From the NCBI GenBank assembly GCA_947371955.1, contig CANBRQ010000006.1:1-62367 (forward strand): a DNA stretch of 62,367 nt, given 5' to 3'. Source of the DNA: Paracoccaceae bacterium (GTDB lineage Bacteria > Pseudomonadota > Alphaproteobacteria > Rhodobacterales > Rhodobacteraceae). Within the stretch, counting starts at the first letter, position 1. Every line of letters begins with the position of its first letter. This document shows, piece by piece, positions 26,269 through 35,424 of this stretch. Below the pieces are notes generated by a model. It ran no database searches, was not told the DNA's origin, and saw nothing but the letters and a program-made list of their open reading frames with translations. The translations under genes and the position numbers were made by a program.

Positions 26269-27108
26269 TCAGAAGATGTTCAGCCGCCGCATGACGATCT
26301 GCCAGCGATCCAACCGCAAGACCCCGTTGCCAGGGTTGCGGCGGGCGACGGCGTCGACCAGCACGTTCAGGATCAGCGTCAGACCCACCGTCGATTCGAT
26401 GAACAAACCGGACCCCGAGGCCGCGAACATCTTGTGGTCGGCCACGTCATGCGCCCAGTCGCAGAACTCGTCGCTGATCACGATGACCTTGAACCCGATC
26501 TCCTTGGCGATCTGGGCGATCTTCAGGCCGTCGTTGGCATAGGGCACCCCGTCGATCAGGATCAGCGCCATGGGCTTGGGTTGCACATCGCCCAGGTAAG
26601 ACAGCCATTCGCCCAACATGTTGTCACTGGCCGACAAGAAGCGCACGTTGTCGCGCGCCAAGGCAAGACGCCGGGCGAAGTCCTCGGCCGTGCCCTTGAT
26701 CGCCTGAAACCCGGTGACGAAGATCTGCTCGGCCTCAGCCGCGGTCTGCACCAGATCGTGCCATTCCGGTGTGGTGAATTCCTGAAACAGCTGTTCGATG
26801 GTGCGGATCTCGTTCTCGCGCACCTGCGAGTAGAGATCGCCCCAATCCTTGTGGTCTTCGGTCAGATGCCGCTCGTTGACTGCCTCAAGTTTAAGCTCAA
26901 GCTTCAGTCCACCAATGCCCTTGTAGCCGGCCTTGCGCAGAAACCGGCTGACCGAGATTTCACTGACCCCGGCCTTGCGCGCCAGTGAGCTACCGGTCTC
27001 ATACGGGATTTTGTCAATGTTTCGAATGAGGTGGTGTGCAATCCGCGCCTCGGTGACGGACAGGCTGGGCAGAATGCTTTGAAGCTTGCGTGTGGTAGGG
27101 GCTGACAT
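26269..27108 (-). CDS. RpiR-family transcriptional regulator (HTH plus SIS domain)
   Basis: 279 aa. The N-terminal helix-turn-helix reads LSVTEARIAHHLIRN, then KAGVSEISVSRFLRKAGYKG; the C-terminal SIS domain spans about residues 125-260 (QIFVTGFQAIKG, FLSASDNMLGEW, VIVISDEFCDWA). SIS domains of this family usually bind phosphosugars, but many relatives control peptide or amino-compound transporters. It is divergent from an ABC transport operon, with a palindromic site between them, so local control of that operon is likely. Confidence 0.9.
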   Translation of the reverse strand: MSAPTTRKLQSILPSLSVTEARIAHHLIRNIDKIPYETGSSLARKAGVSEISVSRFLRKAGYKGIGGLKLELKLEAVNERHLTEDHKDWGDLYSQVRENEIRTIEQLFQEFTTPEWHDLVQTAAEAEQIFVTGFQAIKGTAEDFARRLALARDNVRFLSASDNMLGEWLSYLGDVQPKPMALILIDGVPYANDGLKIAQIAKEIGFKVIVISDEFCDWAHDVADHKMFAASGSGLFIESTVGLTLILNVLVDAVARRNPGNGVLRLDRWQIVMRRLNIF

Positions 27109-27128
27109 CTGCGCCTTGGCTCGGATTC

Positions 27129-27173
27129 TGACAGGAATCTAACATGATAATGTGATTGACAGGAAGTCAATCA
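27129..27173. promoter_or_regulatory. Candidate RpiR operator between divergent genes
   Basis: TGATTGAC, 5 bp, GTCAATCA (27153-27173) is a perfect inverted repeat. Inside it TGACAGGAA (27157-27165) repeats a copy at 27129-27137, 28 bp apart, on the same strand. The inverted repeat overlaps a TTGACA hexamer at 27156-27161 that could be the -35 of the binding-protein promoter. Confidence 0.6.
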
Positions 27174-27232
27174 CGGGCGGAGACTTGTGCCAAGCGTCGC
27201 AACAAGACGTCATGTCTCATGGGGAGAATATC

Positions 27233-28780
27233 ATGGATCGTCGCAGCTTCATTACCTCTGCCTTGGCCGCCGGATTGGGTGGCCCCTTGCTTCTGGACCG
27301 CCTGATTTCGACCGCACACGCGGCGGGCACCAAAGTCTTGCGGATCGGCTATGCCGCGCCGGTTCAGACGCTTGACCCGATCAAGACCGTCTTCGGGCCG
27401 GATATCATCAGCCAAGGCATGATGTATGCTCGCCTGATGAAGGCCAATGCCGATGAAAGCGAGGTCGGGCCGGGCCTTGCCGAAAGCTGGACGATCTCGG
27501 ACGACGGAATGACTTACGTGTTCAAGCTGCGGGCGGGGTTGAAGTTCTCGGACGGCAGCCCGCTGACGGCAGAGGATGTGGCCTTCAGCTACAACCGGAT
27601 GCGGTTCCAGAAGGACACCGCCTATGCAGCGCCCTTCCAGCCACTGAAGACGATCGAGGCGGTGGATCCGATGACCGTCAAGTTCGGGCTGGACCGCAAG
27701 TTCCCGCCTTTCCTGAAACTGTGCGAGATCTGGAACACCGGCATCGTGTCCAAAGCCAATGTGACAGCTTTGGGCGACGACCAGTTTGGGCTGACCCCCA
27801 CCGTCACCTCTGGCCCGTTCAAGTTCGTCGAATGGAAGACCGGCGACCGTGTGACGATGGCGCGCAATGAGAACTACTATCTGCCCGGCCTGCCCAAGCT
27901 GGACGGCATCGAGTTCATCTTCGTTTCTGACGTGAACACGGGCGTGTCGATGGTGCAGGCAGGAGAGTTGGATGTCTCGATGGGCGTGCCCTTCGGCCGC
28001 ATGAAGGAACTGGAGGGGGCCGGCGTCACCGTGGTCTCGGAACCGTCCAGCGCCACCTATGACATGCTGTTGAATCAGTCCCAGCCGCCCTTCGACAATC
28101 TGGCCTTTCGGCAGGCGGTCAGCTTCGGCATTGATCGGCAGGTGATCAACGATACGGTCACGGCAGGCTATGGCACGGCGGCGACGTCGATCTTTAGCCC
28201 GAAGCTGGCCTTCTTCGACACCAGCCTGAAGGTGATCGCCCGCGATGTGGAAAAGGCCAAGGCCCTGCTGGCGCAATCGGGCGTGGCGGATGCGTCCTTC
28301 ACCCTGCTGACCAATGCCGGCACCACGGATGAAGACAAGACCGCCGTCCTCATTCAGGCGCAACTGGCCGAGGTGGGGATCACGGTCACCGTGTCTTCGG
28401 TGGATCCAGGTCAGGTCTGGACCCAGTTGGTGGCCGGTGACTATCAGGCGCAACTCAACTGGTGGTACAATGAAACCACCGACCCCGACAACGCCGTGCG
28501 CTGGTGCGTCTGGGGGGCCGGTGACAACAAATCCTACTACACCCGCTACAACAATGACGAGGTCAACAAGCTGATCGACGAGGGTGCCGGCGAGCAGGAC
28601 GAGGCCAAGCGCGCCGCGATCTATGCCAAGATCCAGCAGATCTGTGTCGATGAGGTGGCGCAGGTGGCCCTCTATCACCCAAGCTGGACCTCGGCCCGGT
28701 CGAAGGCGGTCACCGGGTTGACGTTCGACCTCGGCTCGCAATACGCAGCGATCGACTCGGCCGACCTTACAGAAGGATGA
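27233..28780 (+). CDS. ABC transporter substrate-binding protein (SBP family 5), second transporter
   Basis: 515 aa from the ATG at 27233, chosen for its GGGGAG ribosome site and because it gives a twin-arginine-type leader (MDRRSFITSALAAGLGG, cleavage near THAAG). The body has the family 5 features TLDPIKTVFGPD, LAESWTISDDGMTYVFKLR and LTAEDVAFSYNR. It captures a peptide-like ligand in the periplasm for the permeases that follow; its stop overlaps the next start (ATGA). Tat export of binding proteins is uncommon but known. Confidence 0.9.
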   Translation: MDRRSFITSALAAGLGGPLLLDRLISTAHAAGTKVLRIGYAAPVQTLDPIKTVFGPDIISQGMMYARLMKANADESEVGPGLAESWTISDDGMTYVFKLRAGLKFSDGSPLTAEDVAFSYNRMRFQKDTAYAAPFQPLKTIEAVDPMTVKFGLDRKFPPFLKLCEIWNTGIVSKANVTALGDDQFGLTPTVTSGPFKFVEWKTGDRVTMARNENYYLPGLPKLDGIEFIFVSDVNTGVSMVQAGELDVSMGVPFGRMKELEGAGVTVVSEPSSATYDMLLNQSQPPFDNLAFRQAVSFGIDRQVINDTVTAGYGTAATSIFSPKLAFFDTSLKVIARDVEKAKALLAQSGVADASFTLLTNAGTTDEDKTAVLIQAQLAEVGITVTVSSVDPGQVWTQLVAGDYQAQLNWWYNETTDPDNAVRWCVWGAGDNKSYYTRYNNDEVNKLIDEGAGEQDEAKRAAIYAKIQQICVDEVAQVALYHPSWTSARSKAVTGLTFDLGSQYAAIDSADLTEG

Positions 28781-29715
28781 ACCGTTTCGCCTTTCTGCTG
28801 CGCCGGCCGTTCGAGCTGATCCCGGTTCTGTTCGGGATCAGCCTGATCAGCTTCCTGCTGTTGCAACTGACCCCCGGCGATCCGGTGCGCCTGCTTCTGG
28901 GCCCCAAGGCGAGTGAAGAGGCGATTGCCCTGATCCGTCAGCGCTATGGCCTCGATCAGCCGGTGGTCGTGCAATACTTGTACTACATCAAGAACCTGCT
29001 GGGCGGCGATCTCGGGCAGTCGATCAGCTTTCGGTCGGCCATCGGTCCGGTTCTGCTGCAAAGGATTGGCCCAACCGTCTATCTGCTGGTCTATGGCCTG
29101 ACGCTGTCCGTCTTGCTGACGCTGCTTCTGGGCGTCTCGGCGGCGCGCAGCCGGGGCGGCTGGGTCGATCAGACGATCCGACTGATCTGCGTGATGGGGG
29201 TCGGGGTGCCGTCCTACTTTGTAGGATTGCTGCTGGTCCTGCTGTTTTCCTTGAAATTCAAGGTATTCCCGGTGTCGGGCTATGACAAAAGCGCCCTCGC
29301 CAACCTTTACCATCTGTTCCTGCCGGCCCTGACCATCGCCATATCGGTTACACCCATCCTGACCCGCAACTTCCGCGCCACGCTGATGGCGCAGATGAAC
29401 GCCGGCTATGCGATTGCCGCCTTGTCCAAGGGCGTGCCCGAGGCTCAGGTCTTCTGGCGCCATGTCTTCTGGAACTCGCTGCTGCCGACGATCAGCCTGT
29501 TTGGCGTCGTCGCCTCGTTCCTGATCGGCGGCACGGTTGTCATCGAGAACGTCTTCAACATACCCGGCCTTGGCCTCTTGTTGGTGCGGTCTGTGCTGAG
29601 CCGGGATTATCTGGTGGTGCAGGGCGTTACCTTGGTCATGGCGGCGGGGATCGTCCTGTCGAACCTGCTGATAGATGTGCTGATGGCGGCCTTGGACCCG
29701 AGGATCAAGACATGA
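28777..29715 (+). CDS. ABC transporter permease (DppB type), second transporter
   Basis: 312 aa with six or so membrane helices. It has the N-terminal PFELIPVLFGISLISFLLL helix, LTPGDPVRLLLGPKA, and the C-terminus MAALDPRIKT typical of DppB. It overlaps the binding-protein stop by 4 bp and the next permease start by 4 bp, so binding protein, DppB and DppC are one translationally coupled unit. Confidence 0.93.
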   Translation: MNRFAFLLRRPFELIPVLFGISLISFLLLQLTPGDPVRLLLGPKASEEAIALIRQRYGLDQPVVVQYLYYIKNLLGGDLGQSISFRSAIGPVLLQRIGPTVYLLVYGLTLSVLLTLLLGVSAARSRGGWVDQTIRLICVMGVGVPSYFVGLLLVLLFSLKFKVFPVSGYDKSALANLYHLFLPALTIAISVTPILTRNFRATLMAQMNAGYAIAALSKGVPEAQVFWRHVFWNSLLPTISLFGVVASFLIGGTVVIENVFNIPGLGLLLVRSVLSRDYLVVQGVTLVMAAGIVLSNLLIDVLMAALDPRIKT

Positions 29716-30539
29716 CCGCCCTGACTTGGCTGCGCCGCGAAGCGCCGCTTTCAATGACGATCGGGTTGGGCATCACATTGGTCTGGGTCCTGCTGGCCGC
29801 CTTCGCCCCGCTGCTGACGCCCTTCGATCCCATCAAGATTGACGCCGCCAACGCCCTGCAGCCCATCGGCAACGGGCATCTTCTTGGCACCGACTCGGTC
29901 GGCCGCGACCTGTTAGCGCGCATTCTGTATGGTGCGCGGATGGATTTGCTGATGGCTGTGGCGGGCGTGCTGGGCCCCTTTGTCCTTGGCACGGCAATTG
30001 GGCTTTTCGCGGGGTCGTCCGGTGGCTGGGTGGATGCCGTTCTGATGCGGATCTTGGAGGTGACGATCTCGTTCCCCTATTTCGTGCTGGTGATCGCCAT
30101 CGTGTCGATCATGGGACCGGGGCTGAAAAGCTACATCATCTCGCTGACCATCGTGAACTGGGTGACCTATGCAAGGCTGGTCCGGGCCGAGACTTTGGTC
30201 CTGACCAATGCCGATTTCATCCTGGCCGCCCGCGTGCTGGGCTACAGCCGTCTGCGCACCATGGCGCGGCATATCTTCCCCAATGCCATCGTCCCTTCGG
30301 CCGTGTTCCTGATGACGGACGCCGTGCTGACCATCGTTCTAGGCTCGTCTTTGGGTTTCCTTGGCCTTGGCGTTCAGCCGCCCACACCCGAATGGGGTGT
30401 GATGATTGCCGAGGGGCGAACCTACCTCGGCTCGGCTTGGTGGATATCGCTGTGCCCCGGGATAGCACTGTGTTCGCTGGCCTTTGGGCTGTCCTTGGTG
30501 GCCGATGGTGTCGCAAAAGTTCTGGACCCGGAGGCGTGA
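29712..30539 (+). CDS. ABC transporter permease (DppC type), second transporter
   Basis: 275 aa. It has the DppC hallmark GTDSVGRDLLARILYGAR after the first membrane helix, the EAA-like loop VLGYSRLRTMARHIFPN and GVQPPTPEWGVMIAEG. Its TGA shares bases with the ATPase ATG (TGATG). It is the heterodimer partner of the preceding permease. Confidence 0.93.
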   Translation: MTALTWLRREAPLSMTIGLGITLVWVLLAAFAPLLTPFDPIKIDAANALQPIGNGHLLGTDSVGRDLLARILYGARMDLLMAVAGVLGPFVLGTAIGLFAGSSGGWVDAVLMRILEVTISFPYFVLVIAIVSIMGPGLKSYIISLTIVNWVTYARLVRAETLVLTNADFILAARVLGYSRLRTMARHIFPNAIVPSAVFLMTDAVLTIVLGSSLGFLGLGVQPPTPEWGVMIAEGRTYLGSAWWISLCPGIALCSLAFGLSLVADGVAKVLDPEA

Positions 30540-32152
30540 TGGAAAACCTTCTGTCGGTTCAGGACCTGTCGATCAGCTTTGACACCGCGCATGGCGTGGT
30601 GGATGCGGTGAAGCATGTGTCCTTCGACATCCACAGGGGAGAGGCCTTGGGGATCGTGGGTGAGTCAGGCTCTGGCAAGTCCGTCGTCTGCCGTGCCCTT
30701 CTGCAACTGCTTGCACCCAACGCCCGCGTCACCAGCGGCCGCATCCTGCATCAGGGCCGCGATGTGCTGACCCTGCCCCCCGAGGCGCTCAATGCCTTCC
30801 GGGGCGAGACCGCTTCGATGATCTTCCAGAACCCCTCCACCCACCTTGATCCGATCATGCGGGTCGGTGATCAGGTGGCCGAGGGGCTGATGATCCACCG
30901 CAAGCTGGACAAGGCCGCAGCGGCAGAGCAGGCGGTGAGCCTGCTGGAGGATATGAAGATCGTCGACGCCCCCCGCCGCGCGCGGGCTTTCAGCCATGAA
31001 CTGTCGGGCGGCATGCGGCAAAGGGTGATGATCGCCGCCGCCTTGGCCTGCAACCCTGCCCTGCTCATCGCCGATGAACCTACAACGGCGTTGGACGTGA
31101 CGGTACAGGCGCAAATTCTGGCGCTGATCCAGAAGGTCCGGGCAGAGCGGAATCTGACGGTGGTTCTGGTCTCGCACGACCTCGGCGTGATTGGCGAGGT
31201 CTGTGACCGGATCATCGTAATGAAAGACGGCCAGATCGTCGAGACGGGGACGACACACGACATCCTGACCGCCCCGCAGCATGACTACACAAGGAACCTG
31301 ATCCGCGCGCAGCCCTCGCTTCTGCCGGACCGTACCGAGGCGCCGGGGACAGGTCCCGAGATCGTCGCCGTTGAAAACCTGTCCGTCCGCTTCACCGCGC
31401 CGCGCAGCCTGTCAGATGTGATCCGCCGCAAGCCGGCGCATCAGGTGCGGGCCGTGGATGACGTGAGCCTAACCCTGCGGCGCGGCGGGTCCTTGGGCGT
31501 TGTGGGGGAGTCGGGCTCGGGCAAAAGCACGCTTGCACGGGCCTTGGTGGGGCTGGTCAAGCCCACCTCGGGGACGGTGCGCGTGGCGGGAGTGACGCCG
31601 GGACGCGACCCCTCGCGCATTGTGCAGATGGCGTTTCAGGACCCCTATATGTCGCTGAACCCTGCCTTCACCGTGGCGCAAACCCTGTCCGAACCCTTCC
31701 GCGCCCATAACCTTTGCGCGCCCTCGGAACTGCCCGCCCGGCTCAAAGCCCTGATGCAAAAGGTGGAACTGCCCGAAGACCTGCTGCGCCGCAAATCCGG
31801 CCAGCTTTCGGGCGGCCAGCGGCAGCGGGTGGGCATCGCCCGGGCGCTGGCCATGTCGCCCGACATCCTGATTGCCGACGAGGTGACGTCTGCCCTCGAC
31901 GTCTCAATCCAGGCGCAGATCCTGGAACTGTTCAAGCGGCTGCAACGCGACCTTGGGCTGACGCTGATCCTGATCTCCCACGACCTCGCCGTGGTGCGCT
32001 ATCTGTGCGAAGACGTGGCGGTCATGCAGCATGGCCGTCTGGTGGAATACGGCCCCGCAGCGCAGGTGCTGCGCCACCCCGCCAGCGACTACACCAAGGC
32101 GCTTTTGAGTGCGGTGCCGAAACTGATCACCCAAGCAGGACCAAACCCATGA
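30539..32152 (+). CDS. Fused dipeptide/oligopeptide ABC ATPase, second transporter
   Basis: 537 aa with two ABC domains. Both are complete: domain 1 has GESGSGKSVV, LSGGMRQRVM and LLIADEP; domain 2 has GESGSGKST, LSGGQRQRVG and LIADEV. This contrasts with the homologue at 1934-3724, whose second signature is degenerate. Note the unusual ADEVTSALD instead of ADEPTSALD in domain 2. The stop overlaps the P1 peptidase start, tying uptake to hydrolysis. Confidence 0.93.
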   Translation: MENLLSVQDLSISFDTAHGVVDAVKHVSFDIHRGEALGIVGESGSGKSVVCRALLQLLAPNARVTSGRILHQGRDVLTLPPEALNAFRGETASMIFQNPSTHLDPIMRVGDQVAEGLMIHRKLDKAAAAEQAVSLLEDMKIVDAPRRARAFSHELSGGMRQRVMIAAALACNPALLIADEPTTALDVTVQAQILALIQKVRAERNLTVVLVSHDLGVIGEVCDRIIVMKDGQIVETGTTHDILTAPQHDYTRNLIRAQPSLLPDRTEAPGTGPEIVAVENLSVRFTAPRSLSDVIRRKPAHQVRAVDDVSLTLRRGGSLGVVGESGSGKSTLARALVGLVKPTSGTVRVAGVTPGRDPSRIVQMAFQDPYMSLNPAFTVAQTLSEPFRAHNLCAPSELPARLKALMQKVELPEDLLRRKSGQLSGGQRQRVGIARALAMSPDILIADEVTSALDVSIQAQILELFKRLQRDLGLTLILISHDLAVVRYLCEDVAVMQHGRLVEYGPAAQVLRHPASDYTKALLSAVPKLITQAGPNP

Positions 32153-33246
32153 CCGAAGCCGCACGCAAACCCCGGGCCCGCGACCTTGGCTTGCCTTTTC
32201 CGGGTACCCCCGGCCCCTTCAACGCCATCACCGATGTGCCGGGAGTGCGGGTGGGCTTCACCACGTTGACCGACCCCGCGCGGAACATGCGCACCGGGGT
32301 CACCGCCATCCTGCCGCGCAACGAATCTGACAGCCCGCGCCCGGTCTGGGCCGGGTTCCATACCCTGAACGGCAATGGCGAGATGACCGGGGTGCACTGG
32401 ATCAACGACGCGGGCTATTTCGTGGGCCCGATCTGCATCACCAACACCCATGGCATCGGTGCCGCCCATACCGGGGCGACCGAGTGGATGATTTCCAACT
32501 ATGCCCAGTATTTCAAAGACGAACACGCCTGGGCGATGCCCGTGGTGGCCGAGACCTATGACGGCGTCCTGTCCGACATCAACGCGATGTTTGTCAAACC
32601 CGAACATGCAGTAGCGGCGCTGAATGCCGCCCAGTCCGGCCCGGTGGCGGAAGGCTCCACAGGCGGCGGCAACGGCATGATCTGCTATGATTTCAAGGGT
32701 GGCACCGGCACCGCCTCGCGCCAGATCACCATCGGCGGGCAGGACTATACGGTGGGCGTGCTTGTACAAGCCAACTTCGGCATCAGACCCTGGCTGACCG
32801 TTCTGGGCGTGCCGGTGGGGCGCGAGATGGCCGAGGGCTGGCAGCGCACCAAGGAAACCGGTTCGATCATCGTGATCATTGCCACAGATGCGCCTTTGTC
32901 GGACGCGATCCTGCGGCAACTGGCAAAACGCGCCTCTTTGGGGATTGCGCGGTCAGGCACGCCGGGGGGCAACAATTCGGGCGACATCTTCCTGGCCTTC
33001 TCGGTCGCCGACGAGATGGCCGATACGCTGCACGCAGGCCCGATGATCCACCGGCGTTCGGTGAACTGGGAGGAGCTGAACCCGATCTACGAAGCGGCGG
33101 TTGAAGCGGTCGACGAAAGTGTCATCAATGCCCTTGTCGCAGGCGAAGATGTGGCGACCTTCAAACCGGAAGGCTTCATCTGCCCAGGCCTCGACACCGA
33201 TCGTCTGATACAGATCATGGCCGCCTACGGCCGGGCCGGGACCTGA
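32149..33246 (+). CDS. P1-family peptidase (DmpA/S58 aminopeptidase-amidase)
   Basis: 365 aa from the ATG at 32149 (ATGA overlap with the ATPase). P1/DmpA family features: ITDVPGVRVGFTTL, the GVTAILPR segment, STGGGNGMICYDFKGGTG and the autocleavage site region GGNNSGDIF, where Ser277 is the predicted N-terminal nucleophile of the beta chain after self-cleavage. Members remove N-terminal residues or cleave D-Ala and beta-amino-acid amides and esters. As last gene of an import operon it probably hydrolyses the imported peptide- or amide-like substrate in the cytoplasm. Confidence 0.9.
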   Translation: MTEAARKPRARDLGLPFPGTPGPFNAITDVPGVRVGFTTLTDPARNMRTGVTAILPRNESDSPRPVWAGFHTLNGNGEMTGVHWINDAGYFVGPICITNTHGIGAAHTGATEWMISNYAQYFKDEHAWAMPVVAETYDGVLSDINAMFVKPEHAVAALNAAQSGPVAEGSTGGGNGMICYDFKGGTGTASRQITIGGQDYTVGVLVQANFGIRPWLTVLGVPVGREMAEGWQRTKETGSIIVIIATDAPLSDAILRQLAKRASLGIARSGTPGGNNSGDIFLAFSVADEMADTLHAGPMIHRRSVNWEELNPIYEAAVEAVDESVINALVAGEDVATFKPEGFICPGLDTDRLIQIMAAYGRAGT

Positions 33247-34006
33247 ACCACGCTAGCCCCCGGAGATACAGGCTTTCTGGTGACTGGCATGCAGATGCCG
33301 GTCTCAACATCGGCCAGATACATCCCTGCCATGCGCGCCAGGGTCAAGAAGGTGACGGCTCTGATCCCCGGCACAGAGATGAAGGTGTTCCCCGAACTCG
33401 CCCTTCATGCCCTGCTGCTGTGGGCAACAGTGTCTTCGCAGCCCACGACCTCGAGCCGTGGGTGCGATAACCTTCCTTGGCGAGGCAGAATTCAGCGGTC
33501 TCCTGATCTGCAGCGAAGTGCAGACGCCCCAGCGAAGCCCTTGGTGAGGAAAGCGGGACGTTCGATCGCGTCCACGTCACCCCCCTGCCCTTCCGGCACC
33601 CATTGCACAGCCATTCTGTTCAGTTTCTGAACGTGGCTTGGCGTTCTTGCGAGGCGTCGCGTTGCCCTCAACTTTGATACGCCCCGTGTTAAGCATCATC
33701 TCTTGCCTCTAAATATATGATTTCGGCGCAAGCGGTTTGACGCTTTTGCTGCTTCGCCCTGCAATTCGGTCGCCCGCTGCGGGCAGCCGACGTTCTTTCT
33801 CATCAGCACGCAGCAAGGCGGCCCTAGCAAAATCGTCGATGCCGATGCCGATCATCGCCGCCTCGGCCCAGCCCTGGAAGGCCGAATTGCCGCAATTCGA
33901 CGCTAAGGGACCTGCAACCAGCACTGGATTGGCGCGACATCCCGGTGACTGGACCAAAGGGACGCGGTCAGCTACCACTTTGGCGAAGTCGCAAAAGGTT
34001 GTGGGC
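33247..34006. other. Intergenic region, no supported gene
   Basis: About 760 bp between the peptidase and the GntR gene. Open frames on both strands (up to about 115 codons) have no recognisable domain and poor starts. An AT-rich stretch at 33711-33721 is the best candidate for a promoter. It may contain decayed coding DNA. Confidence 0.45.
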
Positions 34007-34657
34007 ATGACGCAGCAAAATCCCGGTCTCGTCCAACTGATCCTCGACCGGATTGACCTTGGCCTGTTGAACCCCGGCGACACCCTGGACGAGGGAGAGC
34101 TTGTCGCCACCTTCGGCGTTTCGCGCACTCCGGTGCGCGAGGCGATCTTGCAACTGGAAGCCGTGGGTCTGGTCCGCCGCCTGCCGCGCAAAGGCGCGGC
34201 CATCTTCCGCCCGACGCTTGAGGAGTTCCTCGCCATCCTGGAGGTCCACGCCAAGCTGGAGGGTCAGGCGGCAGGTCTCGCCGCCCGGCGCCTGTCGCGG
34301 GCGGGGGCTGTGGCGCTGGAGCGGGCGGTGGCCAACTGCGCGGCACATGCGGCGACCCATGGCGATGGCGATCCAGACGGTTACTACCAGCTCAACCTGC
34401 GGTTTCATGAATGCGTGGCGCTTGCGGCAGGCAATGCCGTGCTCGTCGATTTCGTCAAGACCAACGCCCGCAAACTGCTGGCCTATTACCGCGCCCGCTA
34501 CAAGTTCTCAGGGGTCATCGCGGCTTCAGCGACCGAGCATAGCGCCATCGCGCGGCTGATCCTTGACCGCCAGTCGGCCGAAGCCGAGGCCCTGATGCAG
34601 CGTCACGTCCAGTTTGATCAAGTCACAGCCATGGACCTCTTGGCCGCCCTGTCCTGA
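34007..34657 (+). CDS. GntR-family regulator, FadR/FCD subfamily
   Basis: 216 aa from the ATG at 34007 (AAAGG upstream). The winged helix covers about residues 5-70 (LILDRIDLGLLNPGDTLDEG, FGVSRTPVREAILQLEAVGL) and the all-helical FCD ligand domain follows, with its metal/ligand His and Asn in YQLNLRFHECVALAAGN. It sits at the head of the P450/glutamine-synthetase group and most likely controls that group in response to a carboxylate or pathway intermediate. Its end overlaps the convergent amidotransferase gene by 40 bp. Confidence 0.9.
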   Translation: MTQQNPGLVQLILDRIDLGLLNPGDTLDEGELVATFGVSRTPVREAILQLEAVGLVRRLPRKGAAIFRPTLEEFLAILEVHAKLEGQAAGLAARRLSRAGAVALERAVANCAAHAATHGDGDPDGYYQLNLRFHECVALAAGNAVLVDFVKTNARKLLAYYRARYKFSGVIAASATEHSAIARLILDRQSAEAEALMQRHVQFDQVTAMDLLAALS

Positions 34658-35352
34658 GCCTGCTCGAAGAACCGGATGATTCCCTCGGCCATTCGCACCA
34701 TATCCGCCGGAACAGCCAGCGACCGGCGCGCTGCATCAGCCACGGCGGCGGGCATCTCGGCCGCATATTCCTCGACCAGAGCGGCCATGAATTCGGCGGT
34801 CATTTCGGGGTGATACTGGGTGGCAAAGACCGTCTCGCCGATGTGATAGGCCCCGACCGGGCAAGCGGCATTGCCTGCGATCACCCGGGCCCCTTCGGGC
34901 AGGACAAGCACCTGTTCGGAATGGGCGGCGTTCACGCGTATCTTGCCCTGAGGCAGCCAGGACTGCGAGGCCAGCACCTCGGTCTCGGTCGCGCCAAAGA
35001 CCCAGCCGCCAGGATTGGCTCCGACCTGACCGCCCAAGGCCTTGGCGATCGCCTGATGACCAAAGCAGGCGCCGAACAAAGGCTGACCCCGCGCCACGAT
35101 CTGCCGGATCAGCCCGATCAGCCGCGAGATCCAGCCTGCGCCATCATGCACCGAGGACGGGCTGCCACCAATGATGAAGCCGTCGAACTGCTCCGGATAC
35201 TCTGGAAAGCCACCCCCCGGCAGGTCAAAGCCAGTGACCTGCCAGTCGGGACGCAGACCCAGGATCAGCGCGCGGAACTTTGCCGCATCATCAGCATGGC
35301 GCGCGGCAAAGGCACTGTCATCCGTATTGGTGACCAAAACCGCGAGATGCAT
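34618..35352 (-). CDS. Class I glutamine amidotransferase-like hydrolase
   Basis: 244 aa with the full class I triad: Cys96 in GACFGHQ, His181 and Glu183 in YHPEM. There is no synthetase domain attached. Stand-alone members next to glutamine-synthetase-like ligases (PuuD with PuuA, the aniline-degradation pair AtdA2/AtdA1) hydrolyse gamma-glutamyl amides. Here a GS-like ligase is encoded just across the divergent promoter, so gamma-glutamyl-amide hydrolysis is the favoured role. Its last 40 bp overlap the convergent GntR gene, an arrangement that could allow transcriptional interference. Confidence 0.87.
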   Translation of the reverse strand: MHLAVLVTNTDDSAFAARHADDAAKFRALILGLRPDWQVTGFDLPGGGFPEYPEQFDGFIIGGSPSSVHDGAGWISRLIGLIRQIVARGQPLFGACFGHQAIAKALGGQVGANPGGWVFGATETEVLASQSWLPQGKIRVNAAHSEQVLVLPEGARVIAGNAACPVGAYHIGETVFATQYHPEMTAEFMAALVEEYAAEMPAAVADAARRSLAVPADMVRMAEGIIRFFEQAQDRAAKRSMAVT

Positions 35353-35424
35353 GCCGAAGCCCCCTTTACATATTTATAACTTCCATCATTATACACATGT
35401 GAAGCATTTGCAAGGGAGAGCGGC
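35353..35424. promoter_or_regulatory. Divergent promoter region (amidotransferase / P450)
   Basis: 72-bp intergenic region, clearly AT-rich in its middle (TATTTATAAC at 35371-35380) with an 8-bp palindrome CACATGTG at 35394-35401. It must hold both divergent promoters and probably the binding site of the FCD-type GntR regulator. I could not define -35/-10 pairs with confidence. Confidence 0.5.

Noticed and set aside
27167-28741. 524-codon open frame on the minus strand
   Set aside because: It is entirely antisense to the second binding-protein gene and its translation has no domain pattern.
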